This document shows positions 22,960-33,938 of a stretch of 64,000 nucleotides of DNA, in pieces (the first letter of the stretch is position 1; each line of letters opens with the position of its first letter). Position numbers and translations under genes: made by a program. Under the pieces are notes generated by a model, which had not been told where the DNA came from, did no database searches, and was given only the letters and a program-made list of their open reading frames with translations. Source of the stretch: Ceratopteris richardii (lineage: Eukaryota; Streptophyta; Polypodiopsida; Polypodiales; Pteridaceae); contig CM035423.1 in NCBI GenBank assembly GCA_020310875.1, forward strand, positions 129,031,638 through 129,095,637, given 5' to 3'.

Positions 22960-23191
22960 TGTTGGAGATAGACATCTGCGGAAGCACGCGAACAGCACAA
23001 GGAGGAAGAAGAAGCTTGGAGCACAAACACACAATACTGAATGTATTACTAGAGAATGCACAAAGATAAGTAGCCCATTAGGGCAATAGGCGTATATACA
23101 AGCCGGGGGAAAGAAAACCTCCTAAAGAGGGAAAAAAGTGCCCCGGCGGTCCTAGAGTGTTCACACACATCACTACCTAAATATATCAACA
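22960..23191 (-). repeat. Copia-1a 3' LTR (232 bp)
   Basis: On the minus strand it starts TGTTGATATATTTAGG (23191) and ends CTATCTCCAACA (22960). It has the TGTTG...CAACA termini, and a polypurine tract precedes it. The same LTR start occurs at 29036 on the plus strand in Copia-1b. Confidence 0.9.
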
Positions 23192-23204
23192 AATCCCCCC
23201 TGGG
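23192..23204 (-). promoter_or_regulatory. Copia-1a polypurine tract
   Basis: Minus-strand CAGGGGGGATT immediately precedes the 3' LTR. It is the plus-strand DNA priming site in reverse transcription. Confidence 0.85.
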
Positions 23205-23265
23205 AGTGATGCGGTGAACAAGGAGCTGGCACTCATGTATAAGGAAGTGCCAAGCTATGTGGAAA

Positions 23266-23770
23266 TCACTCCACAAAAGGAAGTAAGCCCAAAGCTTTGC
23301 AGAAAGCTTCAAACTTCTCCCTAGGTAGAGCCTTCGTGAAAAAGTTTGCAATGTTCTCCTGCGTGGGCACATATGCCAAGCTGATCTCCCCAGCAGAGAA
23401 CCTCTCCCTGACATAGTGATAATGCACCTCAACGTGCTTAGTGCGAGCATGGAACACAGGGTTCCTCGCAACTGCCAATGCGCTCTGACTGTCAGTGAAG
23501 ATGGTGGTGGCAGAAGACTGGCCAACACCCAAATCAGCCATAAGGCGTCTGAGCCACACACACTCAACAGTCGTTGTGAAAGCTGCCCTATACTCAGCCT
23601 CACAACTGGAAGTGGCCACAGTAGGCTGCTTCTTGCTCAACCAAGATATACATGAGCTACCAAGCATGAAGCAAAAACCACTGGTGGACACACGAGTGTC
23701 ATAGCAACCAGCCCAATCTGAGTCAGAAAAAGCATGCAAATCTGGGGGTAGTGATCCCCTTGGGATAAAA
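23266..23770 (-). pseudogene. pol: Copia-1a RNase H
   Basis: In the longer frame 23266-23793, residues from DSDWAGCYDTR (catalytic Asp) through SSCEAEYRAAF (Glu) and TDSQSALAVARNPVFHARTKH (Asp) to ENIANFFTKALPREKF show a complete Ty1/copia RNase H. It ends with a normal stop just before the PPT. It is shifted relative to RT near 23760, where a CCC/GGG run marks the break. Confidence 0.92.
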
Positions 23771-24780
23771 CAACCCAAGAAGCCGAGTACCACTCAAGTA
23801 GCGAAAGATGCGCTTAACCGCTTTCCAATGCGTGACTCCTGGGCAATGCATAAACCTGCTCATCTGTGAGACAGCAAACTGAATATCTGGGCGAGCAATG
23901 CATAAGTAAATCAAGCATCCAACAGCTTGCTGATAGAGAACAGTATCAAATGCATCTCCAGCATCATGAAGACTCAATCGTAAACCTGTCTCCATAGGAG
24001 TGGCAATAGGCTTACAGTCTTCATGGCCAAAAAGTTGCAATAATGTGTCAATATATTTCGTTTGACACAAAGCCATTCCACCATCAACGTGCATAAACTG
24101 AATGCCCAAATAGTGATGCAAATGCCCCAAATCAGACATCTCAAATGAGGCATACAAATCAGCCTTAAAATCAGCAGTATGTGTCTCAATAGGACCAGTG
24201 AGCAGCATGTCATCAACATAGACAACAATGATCAGAAGCACATCATTAGCACGTTTAACATATAAGGTGCTTTCAGTTGGACTGTTCTCAAAACCATGTG
24301 CAATCAGATAGGCATGTATCTTCTCATACCAAGCACGTGGTGCTTGCTTTAAACCATATAATGCCTTCTTTAACCTGCAAACCTGGTTTTCATGCCCTTT
24401 CTGCACAAAGCCACGGGGCTGAAAAACATACACTTCTTCATGCAAGTCACCATTCAGAAATGCTGTTTTAATGTCCAACTGATGTACATTCCAACCATGA
24501 TGGGCTGCAAGTGCACAAATGCTCCAAACAGTAGTCATACGGCATGTAGGTGCAAAGGTCTCATCAAAATCAATGCCTCTTTCCTGTGCATAACCCTTTG
24601 CAACAAGCCTAGCCTTATACCTGTCAACTGTACCATCAGGTTTACGCTTCAGCTTCTATACCCACTTAGTGCCAATGGCCTTCTTGCCAGGAGGTAAGTC
24701 ACATAAAGACCATGTACCATTCTTCATTATAGCATCATATTCAGATTGCATAGCAGCCATCCAATTTTCTGAATTTTGTG
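23770..24780 (-). pseudogene. pol: Copia-1a reverse transcriptase
   Basis: Begins with WMAAMQSEYDAIMKNGTW, then RYKARLVAKGYAQE. It includes HQLDIKTAFLNGDLHEEVY, LKKALYGLKQAPRAWYEK and the intact catalytic VVYVDDMLL, and ends with LFGHEDCKPIATPMET and RYLSGT. A TAG at 24656-24658 interrupts just after GTKWV, where a Tyr codon is usual. The main open part is 23723-24538. Confidence 0.92.
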
Positions 24781-26590
24781 CTTCATCAAAAGAAACAGGC
24801 TCATTCTCATCACAGAGACTAGATGCAGCCATAGCATAGCAATCTGATGCAAAGGAGGCACTATGAGAGCCTGAACGAGTACGATATGACAAAGGTGCAT
24901 CTAATTTGCTGTCACGCAAAGTCTGCACCAGCCATTTTGGCATAGTTTTTGCCTGCTCAATATCAACTCTCTCATCAACAAGTGCATCATGTAGATCTGC
25001 ATCAGAAATGGAATGATCTGCATCATCATATGAAACCTGCAAAGGCTGAGAAGTTGCCTCATTAGGACCAGCACTAGCCTGTCCACCTGTAAAAAGAGGC
25101 ATCAAAGTATCATACATGTCTTTGGAGGTAATAGATGTCTCCTTAGTACATGAAAGCAATGGCTGAATAGCATCTTCCACAAAGACAACATCACGACTAA
25201 CCAGAATGCATTTAGTCTGTGGATGATACAGATGATAGCCTTTACTTTCAGAACTGTACCCAACAAAAATACATTTTACTGCCTTATCATCCAATTTTCT
25301 GCGATGTTGTTCAGGCACTAATGCATATGCCAAACAACCAAAAACACGCAGATGAGCAACAGATGGCTTGCGGTCATGCCAAGCCTCATATGGAGTGATA
25401 GACTACAACGCTTTAGTGGGACACCTGTTCAGTACATATGTTGCACACATGACAGCCTCAAGCCAGAAACTATGTGGTAAAGCCTGACTTTTGACCATGC
25501 ACCTCGCCATCTCCATGAGTGACTTGTTCTTTCATTCAGCAACTCCATTCTGTTGAGGTGTATACGACACTGTACATTGGTGTTTTATCCCACGTTCATC
25601 CAGAAATGCATTAAAATCTGAAGATATATATTCCCCCCCTCGATCAGAACGGAGGGTGCCCATTTTACATGCTGACAGATTTTCAGCCAAAACCAAAAAC
25701 TGTTTGAAGCACATGAACACTTCGGACTTTGCTTTGAGTGGATATACCCATGCATGCCTGGAAAAATCATCAATGAAAGTCACGAAGTAAAGGTAATTTC
25801 CAAAAGAGGGTGTCTGCATAGGACCACAAACATCACTATGTACAAGCTGCAATTTCTGCGTAGCCCGAACTGAACCATCTTTTCGAAAGGAAGAACGCTG
25901 CATTTTGCCCAAAATACAGCCTTCACAAACATGTTTTCCAGGTGCCTCAAGTTTGGGCAAAGAAGACACCATTTCAGATTTCTGCAGGCGTAACAAACTA
26001 GCAAAATTCAGATGACCAAAGCGTGCATGCCAAAGCTTTGCATCTGACATAGCCTGAGAATCATGAATTGCACATGCCGAATCATTCACAAATCTTTCAT
26101 AGTCTATGAGCTTATACAGCCCACGACATAAAATGCCAGAAGCAATAATCACATCGCCATTTGAGAGATCATGGATTGTACACCTGTCATCAACGAATTT
26201 CACAACCAAGCCAATCTTGGCTAATGCAAAAACTGATAACAGGTTCTTTTTGATCCCTGGCACAAATAAAGCATCTGACAAAGTGAAAGAACTACCATCA
26301 GCAGTAGTCAGAATGATCTTACCAACTCCCATAACAGGATAAGAGGAGTTATTGGCGCATGTGACAGTATTCCCTGTAGGGGCAGGCTCGAGTGAAGAGA
26401 AGAAACTGCACTGCAAGGTAATATGTTTGGTCGCCCCACTGTCAAAGTACCAAACATCTGAGTCTACTGCAGACATGCACTGATCATGAGAAGATGGGTC
26501 AAAACTGCAGACAGTAGTAAACGCCCATTCTTCTTCCTGCACAAGATTTGCAGACTCTGTTTTTGGTGTAGAGGCCTCTACAACAACCAT
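24781..26590 (-). pseudogene. pol: Copia-1a protease and integrase
   Basis: Protease core WYFDSGATKHIT. Then the GAG-pre-integrase region LWHARFGHLNFASL with CEGCILGKMQRS, and the integrase core HSDVCGPM (first Asp), FIDDFSRHAWVYPLK and TPQQNGVAE (Glu). TGA at 25532-25534 follows the catalytic Glu directly, where Arg (CGA) is usual. TAG at 25403-25405 sits where Gln is usual. The C-terminal integrase part (HLRVFGCLAYALVPEQHRRKLD, FVGYSSESKGYHLY) resumes in 24656-25333. Confidence 0.9.
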
Positions 26591-27528
26591 TCCAGCCTCT
26601 TTCTTCTTTGCCTCTTTAGCAGCCAGTTTTGGACAGTTCTTTATAATATGATCATTTCCTTTACAGTACTTGCAGAACAATTTTTGCTTTTTTGATTTCT
26701 TCTCATCTTTATCCTGATTCTTCGATTGTGCAGCATATGCAGATTTCTGCTTACTAGTAGAAGAGCTCCATTTTCCTTTGCCCTTTTGACTAGCCAGGAA
26801 AGCTTCATCTGCAACACGCATAATGGACCTGTTCTGCCTGGACTGATCTTCCTGCAACAAAACAGAGACTAATTCCTCAAATGACAAGGCATTCGGATTG
26901 CCTTTCATCATCAACCGAAGAGTGGAGGCAAAACTCTGATATGAATCAGGAAGACCATTCAGAACGGTCTGCACAAGTGAGCTATCTGGTATAACCTCAT
27001 CAGCAGAAATCAATTGTTCCTTCAGGTCTTTGATCTTTGTAAGAAAACTGTCCATAGAATCACCTTCATTCATGTGCTCACTCTCCAACTATTTTCGGAG
27101 GTAAGCAATACGAGCCTCATTCCTAGCCTGGTACAAAGTGGTAAGTGTATCCCAAGCATCCTTTGCTGTTTTGCAAGAGCGAATGTGAGGAATAATGGCA
27201 CGTTTGACAGACAAAGCTATCAATGCATGTGCCTGGGCATCTCTGCCATCCCAACGAATCTGCTCTGCAGTAGATGCAATAGAAATAGCAGCACGAATAG
27301 GAATCTGCGGAATATCATCTTCGACACCATCTTCATCAGCTCCAACACCTGTATTTGCAGTACCTGTCGTTACAGGTGTAACAGGACGTCTTTCAACACC
27401 CTGCACAATGTTCCACAATCCTTTTGCAACCAGTACATATCGCATCATATAAGCCCATAATGGGTAGTTGGTACCATCCAACTTATCCTCAACAGCCAAC
27501 ATACGTATACATCACTGCTTTCAGCCAT
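26591..27528 (-). pseudogene. gag: Copia-1a Gag
   Basis: ATG at 27528. A small frame break near 27505 precedes DKLDGTNYPLWAYMMRYVL, the gag N-terminal motif. TAG at 27089-27091 (after YLRK, before LESEHMN) is where Gln would fit. The body continues in 25532-27088 with MDSFLTKIKDLKEQL, and a knuckle CKYCKGNDHIIKNC lies near 26640. Otherwise open. Confidence 0.88.
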
Positions 27529-27637
27529 GGCCGGTGACTAAAATACCTTGATGTAAAAAATTGACTGTATCTCAAAAAGTTGAGTGGAACTGCCCAGACA
27601 AGTTCTGCTAGACCTGTAGCAGACTTCGAGACGCTTA
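27529..27637. other. Junction between the two inverted Copia-1 copies
   Basis: About 110 bp that belongs clearly to neither copy. To the left is the Copia-1a gag start, to the right Copia-1b RT. No LTR or PBS is present. Confidence 0.5.
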
Positions 27638-29210
27638 AACTTGTTGCAAAGGGTTATGCTCAAGAAAGAGGCATTGATTTTGATGAGACCTTTGCTCCTA
27701 CTTACCAAATGGCTACTGTTTGTAGCATCTTTGCACTTGCAGCTCATCATGGCTGGAATGTACATCAGTTGGACATTAAAACTACATTTTTGAATGGTGA
27801 GTTCCATGATGAAGTGTATGTTTTCTAGCCTCATGGCTTTGTGCAGAGAGGGCATGAAAACTAAGTTGTAGCTTGAAAAAGGAATTATATGGTTTGAAAC
27901 AAGAACCACATGCTTGGTATGAAAAGATACATGCCTACCTGATTGCACATGGTTTTGAAGACAGTCCAACTGAGAGCACCTTAAATGTTAAGCATGCAAA
28001 TGATATGCTTTTGATTATTATTGTGTATGTTGATGGCATGCTGCTCACTAGTCCTCATGAGAAGCATATTGCTGATTTTAAGGCTGATTTGCATGCCTCA
28101 TTTGAGATGTTTGGTTTTGGGCATTCGCATCATTATTTGGGCATTCAGTTTATGCAAGTTGATGGTGGAATATATTGAAACATTATTGTAGAATTTTGGC
28201 CTTGAAGATTGCAAACCTATTTCCAGTCCTATGGAGACATGTTTACAATTGAGTCTTCATGATGCTAGAGATGCATTTGATGTTGTTCTCTATCAACAAG
28301 CTATTTAATGCTTGATTTACTTATGCATTAATCAACCAGATATTCAATTCCTTATCTCACAAATGAGGATGTTTATGCATTGCCGAGGTGTCAAGCATGG
28401 GTAGGTGGTTAAGTGCATCTTTTGCTACTTGAGTGGTACTCCGCTACTTGGATTGTTTTATCCCAAGGGGGGATCACTATTGCCAAATTTACATGATTTT
28501 TCTAACTTTGACTAGGTTGGTTTCTATGACACTCATGTGTCCATCTGTGATTTTTGCTTCATGCTTGCTAGCTCATGCATATCTTGGTTAAGCAAGAAGG
28601 AGCCTACTGTGGCCACTTCTAGTTGTGAGGCTGAGTATTGGGCATCCTTCATAGGGACTTTTGAGTCTGTGTGGCTAAGACACCTTATGGTTGATTTGGG
28701 TTTTGGTAAGTCTTTTGCCGCCACCATCTTCACCGATAGTCAGAGCGCATTGATAGTTGCAAGGAACCCTGTGTTCCATGCTCGCACTAAGCACATTGAG
28801 GTGCATTATCTTTATGTCGAGGAGAGGCTCTCTACCGGAGAGATCAGTTTGGCATATGTGCCCACATAGGAGAACATTGTAGACCTTTTCAAAAAGGCTA
28901 TGCCTAGGGAGAAGTTTGAAGTTTTCCACAAAGCTTTGGGCTTACTTCCTTATGTTGATTGATTCAACATAGGTTGGCACTTCCTTATACTTGAGTGCCA
29001 GCTCCCTGTTCACTCCATCACTCTCAAGGGGGATTTGTTGATATATTTAGGTAGGGATGTGTGTGAACACACTCGGACTTCCGGGGTACTTTTTTTCCTC
29101 TTTAGGAGGTTTTTCCCGCCCCGTTGTATATATTCCTATTGCCCTAATGAGTAATTTATCTTTGTACATTCTAGTGGTAATACATTTAGTATTGTGTGCT
29201 GTGCTCCAAG
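27638..29210 (+). mobile_element. Copia-1b: 5'-truncated second copy, plus strand
   Basis: Plus-strand RT remnant (LVAKGYAQERGIDFDETFAP near 27638, HQLDIKTTFLNGEFHDEVYVF, then many stops) and RNase H (28537-28962: SCISWLSKKEPTVATSSCEAEYW, TDSQSALIVARNPVFHARTKH, PREKFEVFHKALGLLPYVD). The polypurine tract AAGGGGGATT and a 3' LTR starting at 29036 follow. The YVDD motif reads YVDG (28027-28038), so RT is catalytically dead. It is clearly older than Copia-1a and lies in inverted orientation to it. Confidence 0.9.
29036..29210 (+). repeat. Copia-1b 3' LTR, truncated
   Basis: Starts TGTTGATATATTTAGGTAGG and follows the 232-bp LTR of Copia-1a as far as GTGCTCCAAGC. It then stops abruptly where a Copia-4 fragment begins at about 29213. 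Confidence 0.85.
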
Positions 29211-29212
29211 CC

Positions 29213-29927
29213 AGGTGATGACATTAAGAACGTAGTAAAGAAGATTAGAAATGTTAAAGCATCTGATGGTAACATGAATCTTTTGAGCAGGGTATTGTAT
29301 GTGCCAATAATAACCAAGAATGTAATCAATGTTGGAAAGATTGTTGAGAACGGTTTATAGGATAGATTCACAAGGCATGGAGCATATGTGGAGGACCCTC
29401 AACAAGGCTTCAAGAGGATTGCAAAAGGTGAGAAATTTGGTAGAAGTTTTACCTTTGAAGTTGAGGATACAAGAAATATTGCTCTTTTCAATTATAAGGA
29501 CCAAACCCTATCTAAATTGGAGATATGGCATAAGAGACTAGTACATATAGTTGAAAGGACATTGAAGCAAATATTCAAGGATCAGAGTGCACTTGGCATC
29601 CCAAATGTGTCCAAGAAACACATGATTTACAAAATTGGAGCATGCCAATTTGGCAAGTCACATAGGCAACCATTCAAGAAAAGAGGATACATGTAGGAAG
29701 ACTACTTGGAGCTTGTACACACAGATGTGTGGGGTCCCAACAGAGAGCCATCAATGTTAGGGTCAAGGTACTATGTTTCATTCATGATGACTATAGTAGG
29801 TGGAAAATACTTTATTTCATGAAGCATAAAGATGAAGTCTTCATTTGTTTCAAGAAGTATTTGGCATTGTTTGAGAATCAAACACGTAAAAGTTTGAAAA
29901 GGCTTAGATCTGATGGAGGTGGTGAGT
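29213..29927 (+). pseudogene. Copia-4 fragment: protease end to integrase core
   Basis: Plus-strand frames read SDGNMNLLSRVLYVP (after protease), KLEIWHKRLVHIVERTL and GACQFGKSHRQPF (GAG-pre-integrase). LVHTDVWGPNREP and YSRWKILYFMKHKDEVF follow (integrase core), with LKRLRSDGGGE at the end. It is broken by stops at 29359, 29694 and elsewhere. The same family is found at 62740-63860 on the minus strand. It ends abruptly at 29927, where the duplicated segment begins. Confidence 0.85.
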
Positions 29928-29954
29928 AAAGTGAGGTCGAATCACATCACGAGG

Positions 29955-30306
29955 TGACTATTTCATCTCATAGACATGATTCGATGCCTCCAACTTGTGG
30001 AAATCATCTTCCTTTGATTGTGGATGATGTGGAAGGTGAAAATTGGGGCATTTTCCCACACTCAAGCTTGAAATGCTTTCTAACTTCCAACAAGCTCAAC
30101 ATGGGAAGATTGTAACTTCAACATAGCAATAGAAGATTCCATTTACATGCTTCTGAAGTTCCCCAACAAAGATTTTGAAGCATATGATTGGGTAGAGATA
30201 TTAGCTACCTTAAACCTATGTGCCGTTAGATCATGTCAAGATGAAGATGGGTATGCTTTCTTCATGGTGGATCTAGTAAGCAAAGAAGAGGAAGTCGTAC
30301 AACCAT
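29955..30306 (+). pseudogene. Unidentified coding remnant in duplicated segment (copy A)
   Basis: Two adjacent frames read like one damaged protein. The first has PPTCGNHLPLIVDDVEGENW and SLKCFLTSNKLN. The second, after a one-base shift near 30110, has EDSIYMLLKFPNKDFEAYDW and QDEDGYAFFMVDLVSKEEE and ends at a TGA at about 30306. The same remnant with the same break is in copy B (43590-43940). I do not recognise the family. A short frame further right (30644-30838) followed by IFKEKIDKLGELGFM faintly resembles the start of a gypsy RT, so the whole may be a decayed gypsy interior. Confidence 0.4.
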
Positions 30307-31274
30307 GACTACCCAAATTATGCATGTATGACAACATGAAGAGGAGAAGGAAGTGATGAAGAGGAAAGGAGAAATTTGAACTTGGAAGAAAGAACACAAA
30401 GAATTGACCTCACATAGTTGATCTTCCTTATTAGTATCACAAGAATTACTTGACTAAAGTAGGAACTCTAAATTCTTGAGGTATCCCATGATCAATCAAC
30501 TAATGTGAAGAGGCTTACCAGGCCCAAAGGACTAAGTCCAAAATCTGACATGATGATAAAGAAGATAACAAATCTCTTTTTCAAGCTGAAGGCAACTTAA
30601 AAAAAATAAATAAAAAATATAGAAAAGAAAGATCCAAGTTGATATGTCAAAGAGAGGAGTGATGCCAAGACAATCTTGCCATAACAAAGACACTACTAAC
30701 AAAGTAGTTGTGGCCCAAAAAAGTGAGGAAGAATCATGCACCCACATTTCCAATGACCCCTCAAAAGAAGAAAAACATGAATTGATTAATCTGCTAAAGA
30801 ATATAGAGATGTCTTTGCATGCTTATACAAAGACTTGAGGGGATTTAAGCATAACATTTTCTCTTTGCGAATTCCTATGATGGGTGAAACAAGACTAGTA
30901 AAAAAAGGGGACCTGCATGTATAATGATACATACTCTAAAAAAATATTCAAAGAGAAGATAGATAAGTTGGGAGAGTTAGGCTTCATGTAGAGAATAAAA
31001 CCCACAAAATGGAAGCTTTCTGTGCAAACCGATGGGAATGAGGACTACGTGGGTGGTGATGGTGAACTCTCTAAGATATAGGAAATATAAAAGATAAGGT
31101 AGAGGAGTTTTTAGGTGGTTGCCTTCTCTAACTATCTAATGATGTCTTTGCATTCCTTATGAATGCGGTTAAAGAGGATGAACTAGATACAAGAGATTTT
31201 TTGGCTAAGAGGTATGAAGAGTGTGTGTGTGTGTGTGAGAGAGAGAATATGGAGCTTGGCCCTTATTTTATAGC

Positions 31275-31279
31275 TTTGT
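31275..31279. repeat. Target-site duplication of Copia-2a, left
   Basis: TTTGT directly before the LTR start at 31280. It is repeated directly after the element at 37681-37685. Copy B has the single uninterrupted TTTGT at the corresponding place near 45165. Confidence 0.95.
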
Positions 31280-32312
31280 TGTTGGTGCAGGACAATCAAC
31301 AATTGATGTTTTAATGAAGAATTGGAGTCAAGGATTGAAGAAAAGGTTCAAGTTGTGAAGCATGAAGGAAGAATACATTTAGAAGGTGAAGATGTGTACA
31401 CATATGTACATTAATTCAGAGATAGTTCACTTATATCTTTGAGTAGTCATAAGCTTGTAAATTTTTGTCTATATATACTATGAAAAATGTCGGGGCAAGT
31501 ATGAGAGAGCATGAGAATAGAGTAATCAGGAGTTGTATGAGTCATTAGACATCTTATAAGTGAGTTAAGACTCTCTCATCACTCAGTTGTAAAATTCTCA
31601 GAAATGAAGAAAATGTTGCGCCCGATATTTTTGTGTTTTCTCCTTCTATGTTAAATCTTTTGTAAAATGCCTTTGTACAAGTCTAAGTCTTTAGTTGATT
31701 GACCTCTGTACAAATTTTCAGTTTCTAATTGTGATCAGGCTGAGAGAATTGAGTGTAGGAACATTTACATGTGTAAATGGAAACATGAGAAGTTGTAGGA
31801 GGTGCAAAATTCGATGTTAATGTTTTGGTCAGTTCTCCTTCCACACTATAAATTTTTGAGCAAGCAAGTACTCAATCTTTAAGTTGGAAGGTAAGCTACC
31901 TATGGCTAAAAGCATTTTCATAAACGGGTTCTAGATTGAGAGAACCAAGTGTTAAAAGTTATAGGTGTCTAAATCGACTTCTCAGAAGAATAGTTTTAGA
32001 CATAGGTAACTTGTTGAGGTCATTTCTCAAGATATACTGAATCTTTTGGAGTGATTCAACTTGGAAAAGGTGCGAAAACTATAGGCAACACCTTGTGCAA
32101 AGTTTTATCAAAAACATTACACAATTGATAAGGTAATGAGAGAGAAATGTGCAGCAGAATTTCTATGTAGTCATTTCTTCCACAGTTTTTTCAAAATCTT
32201 TATAATTGATCATTGATCCTCTAAATTTGGAGAAGGTTTGAGTTATTCTTGTTATAGAGGTGCTCTAATTACAAGAGTAACTTGTTCGTTTGGAGATTAA
32301 CACTCTCGATCA
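31280..32312 (+). repeat. Copia-2a 5' LTR (1033 bp)
   Basis: TGTTGGTGCAGGACAATC at the start, CACTCTCGATCA at the end. It matches 36699-37680 with few substitutions. It has about 55 bp (near 31700-31755) missing from the 3' LTR. Confidence 0.96.
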
Positions 32313-32313
32313 G

Positions 32314-32325
32314 TGGTATCAGAGC
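32314..32325 (+). promoter_or_regulatory. Copia-2a PBS (initiator tRNA-Met)
   Basis: TGGTATCAGAGC one base after the LTR end. It is complementary to the 3' end of plant initiator tRNA-Met and primes minus-strand DNA synthesis. Confidence 0.95.
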
Positions 32326-32534
32326 AAGAAGTATCAAAATTGAAGGAAGGAGGATCCCGACTGCTGCAGGTGCAAAGAATTCAACATCTGAAGGTTCAAA
32401 AGGTGAAAGCTTGAGGACAAAGCTTGAAAAGGAGGTCATATGACATCAAGGAAGACAAAAGGAGTATCATTCGAAGTAAAGGTACATCTGTTACTCATAA
32501 AGTTTGAAGAATTTAATACACAGGAGAAGCAAGG

Positions 32535-33938
32535 ATGAGAGATTCTCTTCAAATAGAGAAGTTGGATAGAGAAAACTATCCAGCATGGTCAATGAGGATG
32601 GAAGCTCATCTTATGAGCAAAGCCTTGATAAGTTACATCACAGGTGAAGAAGAAAAGCCTCAGTTCAGAGATCCTAGTGTTCCAACTAGGGAGGACTTAT
32701 CAGATTTGAAGAATTGGATGAAGAGAGAGGCTCAAGCTAGGAGCATTATCTATATGGAAGTCAATGACTACTTGCTACCTCACATTAGAGGTCTTGAAAG
32801 TGCAAGTGATATATGGACTGCTTTGGAGGAGCATTTCCAAAACACCACAAAGTCAAGGAAGGCATCTTTGTGGGTAGAATTTACCACTTTCAAGAAGAAG
32901 GCTTCTCAATCCATCTCAGACTATGTAACAAGGATGAAGGACATTGCAGATGCATTAGGAGCAGTTGATGAAGACATTGAGGAGGATAAATTGGTAAGGC
33001 AAATCCTCGCAGGTTTGAGAGGTGATGACAAATGGAAGGCATTCATTTTGTCTACTGAATTATCACTTGATCATTTTACTCTTGACTTAAATCAGTTGCT
33101 AGGACATATGTTAACCTTTGAGCAGGATGTCAAAGGTGAAGGTGACAAGAGTACAGGTCATGCAATGTATTCAAAGGATAATAAGAAAAATAGCAAAGGG
33201 AAGCAACAAGCAAATGAAGATGAAGGCACAACTAGTCAAGCCAACTTCCTAAGAGGAAGAGGAGGTGGCAAAGGTAGAGGAAGAGGCAGGAGTAATAAAG
33301 ATGGAGTCAAGGCTTGCTGGATTTGTGGTAAGACAAATCACTTCACTAATGATTGTTGGCATAATAATCAGAGTAATGGTGGATATAATCAGAACTTTAA
33401 TTCAAGAGGAAGAGGTGGCAGAAATCAAAGAGGTAATTTCAGAGGTAGAGGTAGTAGAGGTTACTTTGGAAGAAATGCAGGTAGAGGATTCCAAAGTCAA
33501 CAATACAACAATACCTACTACAATTATGCTTCAGATCAGAAGGAGGATTCAACATTGATAATGAATGCAACTTGTGAAAGGCAAAGTGAAGACCAAAGAG
33601 TCTTCTACATTGACTCAGGGTGTAGCAATCACCTGAGTGGCAACATAGCTTTGATGATTGATTTGGAAAATAAGGTAACTAATCATGTAGTTCAAACATG
33701 TGACAATACAAAGCACAATGTGAAGTCAATTGGATCAGTGAAGGCCAAGGATGGTAGCACTCTCTTGAGTAAGGTCTTGTATGTTCCTACAATTCCTAAG
33801 AATTTGATAAGTGTAGGACAAATTGTTGAAAAGGGTTATGAAGTTAGATTCACTAATGAAGGAGTGTTTGTGGAAGACCCTAGCAATGGGTATAAACAGA
33901 TTGTTTCAGGAAAAAAAAAGGAAGATTGTTCACATTGA
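32535..33938 (+). CDS. gag: Copia-2a Gag and protease (frame ends early by frameshift)
   Basis: 467-codon frame from the ATG 220 bp after the LTR. It opens with LQIEKLDRENYPAWSMRMEAH, the gag entry motif. A UBN2-type gag follows (residues ~60-195: LWVEFTTFKKKASQSISDYV). Then comes a Gly/Arg-rich RNA-binding stretch with one knuckle CWICGKTNHFTNDC (~residue 260) between GRGRGR-like runs. The protease FYIDSGCSNHLSGN begins near residue 356. The frame slips in a run of nine A at 33911-33919, after which pol continues in another frame. One polyprotein is usual for the family. Confidence 0.95.
   Translation: MRDSLQIEKLDRENYPAWSMRMEAHLMSKALISYITGEEEKPQFRDPSVPTREDLSDLKNWMKREAQARSIIYMEVNDYLLPHIRGLESASDIWTALEEHFQNTTKSRKASLWVEFTTFKKKASQSISDYVTRMKDIADALGAVDEDIEEDKLVRQILAGLRGDDKWKAFILSTELSLDHFTLDLNQLLGHMLTFEQDVKGEGDKSTGHAMYSKDNKKNSKGKQQANEDEGTTSQANFLRGRGGGKGRGRGRSNKDGVKACWICGKTNHFTNDCWHNNQSNGGYNQNFNSRGRGGRNQRGNFRGRGSRGYFGRNAGRGFQSQQYNNTYYNYASDQKEDSTLIMNATCERQSEDQRVFYIDSGCSNHLSGNIALMIDLENKVTNHVVQTCDNTKHNVKSIGSVKAKDGSTLLSKVLYVPTIPKNLISVGQIVEKGYEVRFTNEGVFVEDPSNGYKQIVSGKKKEDCSH

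Larger units (their letters stand above)
22960..27528 (-). mobile_element. Copia-1a: near-full-length Ty1/copia element lacking its 5' LTR
   Basis: On the minus strand: gag (from 27528), protease, integrase, RT, RNase H, PPT and 3' LTR, in copia order. The coding region is interrupted by only a few stops (27089, 25532, 25403, 24656) and a frameshift near 23760, so it is among the younger elements here. There is no 5' LTR or PBS right of 27528. Instead a plus-strand copy of the same family starts at about 27600. Confidence 0.92.
29928..31279. repeat. Segmental duplication copy A, left part
   Basis: Matches 43559-45167 base for base apart from scattered differences (I estimate 1-2 percent). 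It lacks a 266-bp stretch present in copy B (44881-45146), lost between two GAG repeats at about 31252-31254. Copy A continues at 37681-38270 after the Copia-2a insertion. Confidence 0.93.
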
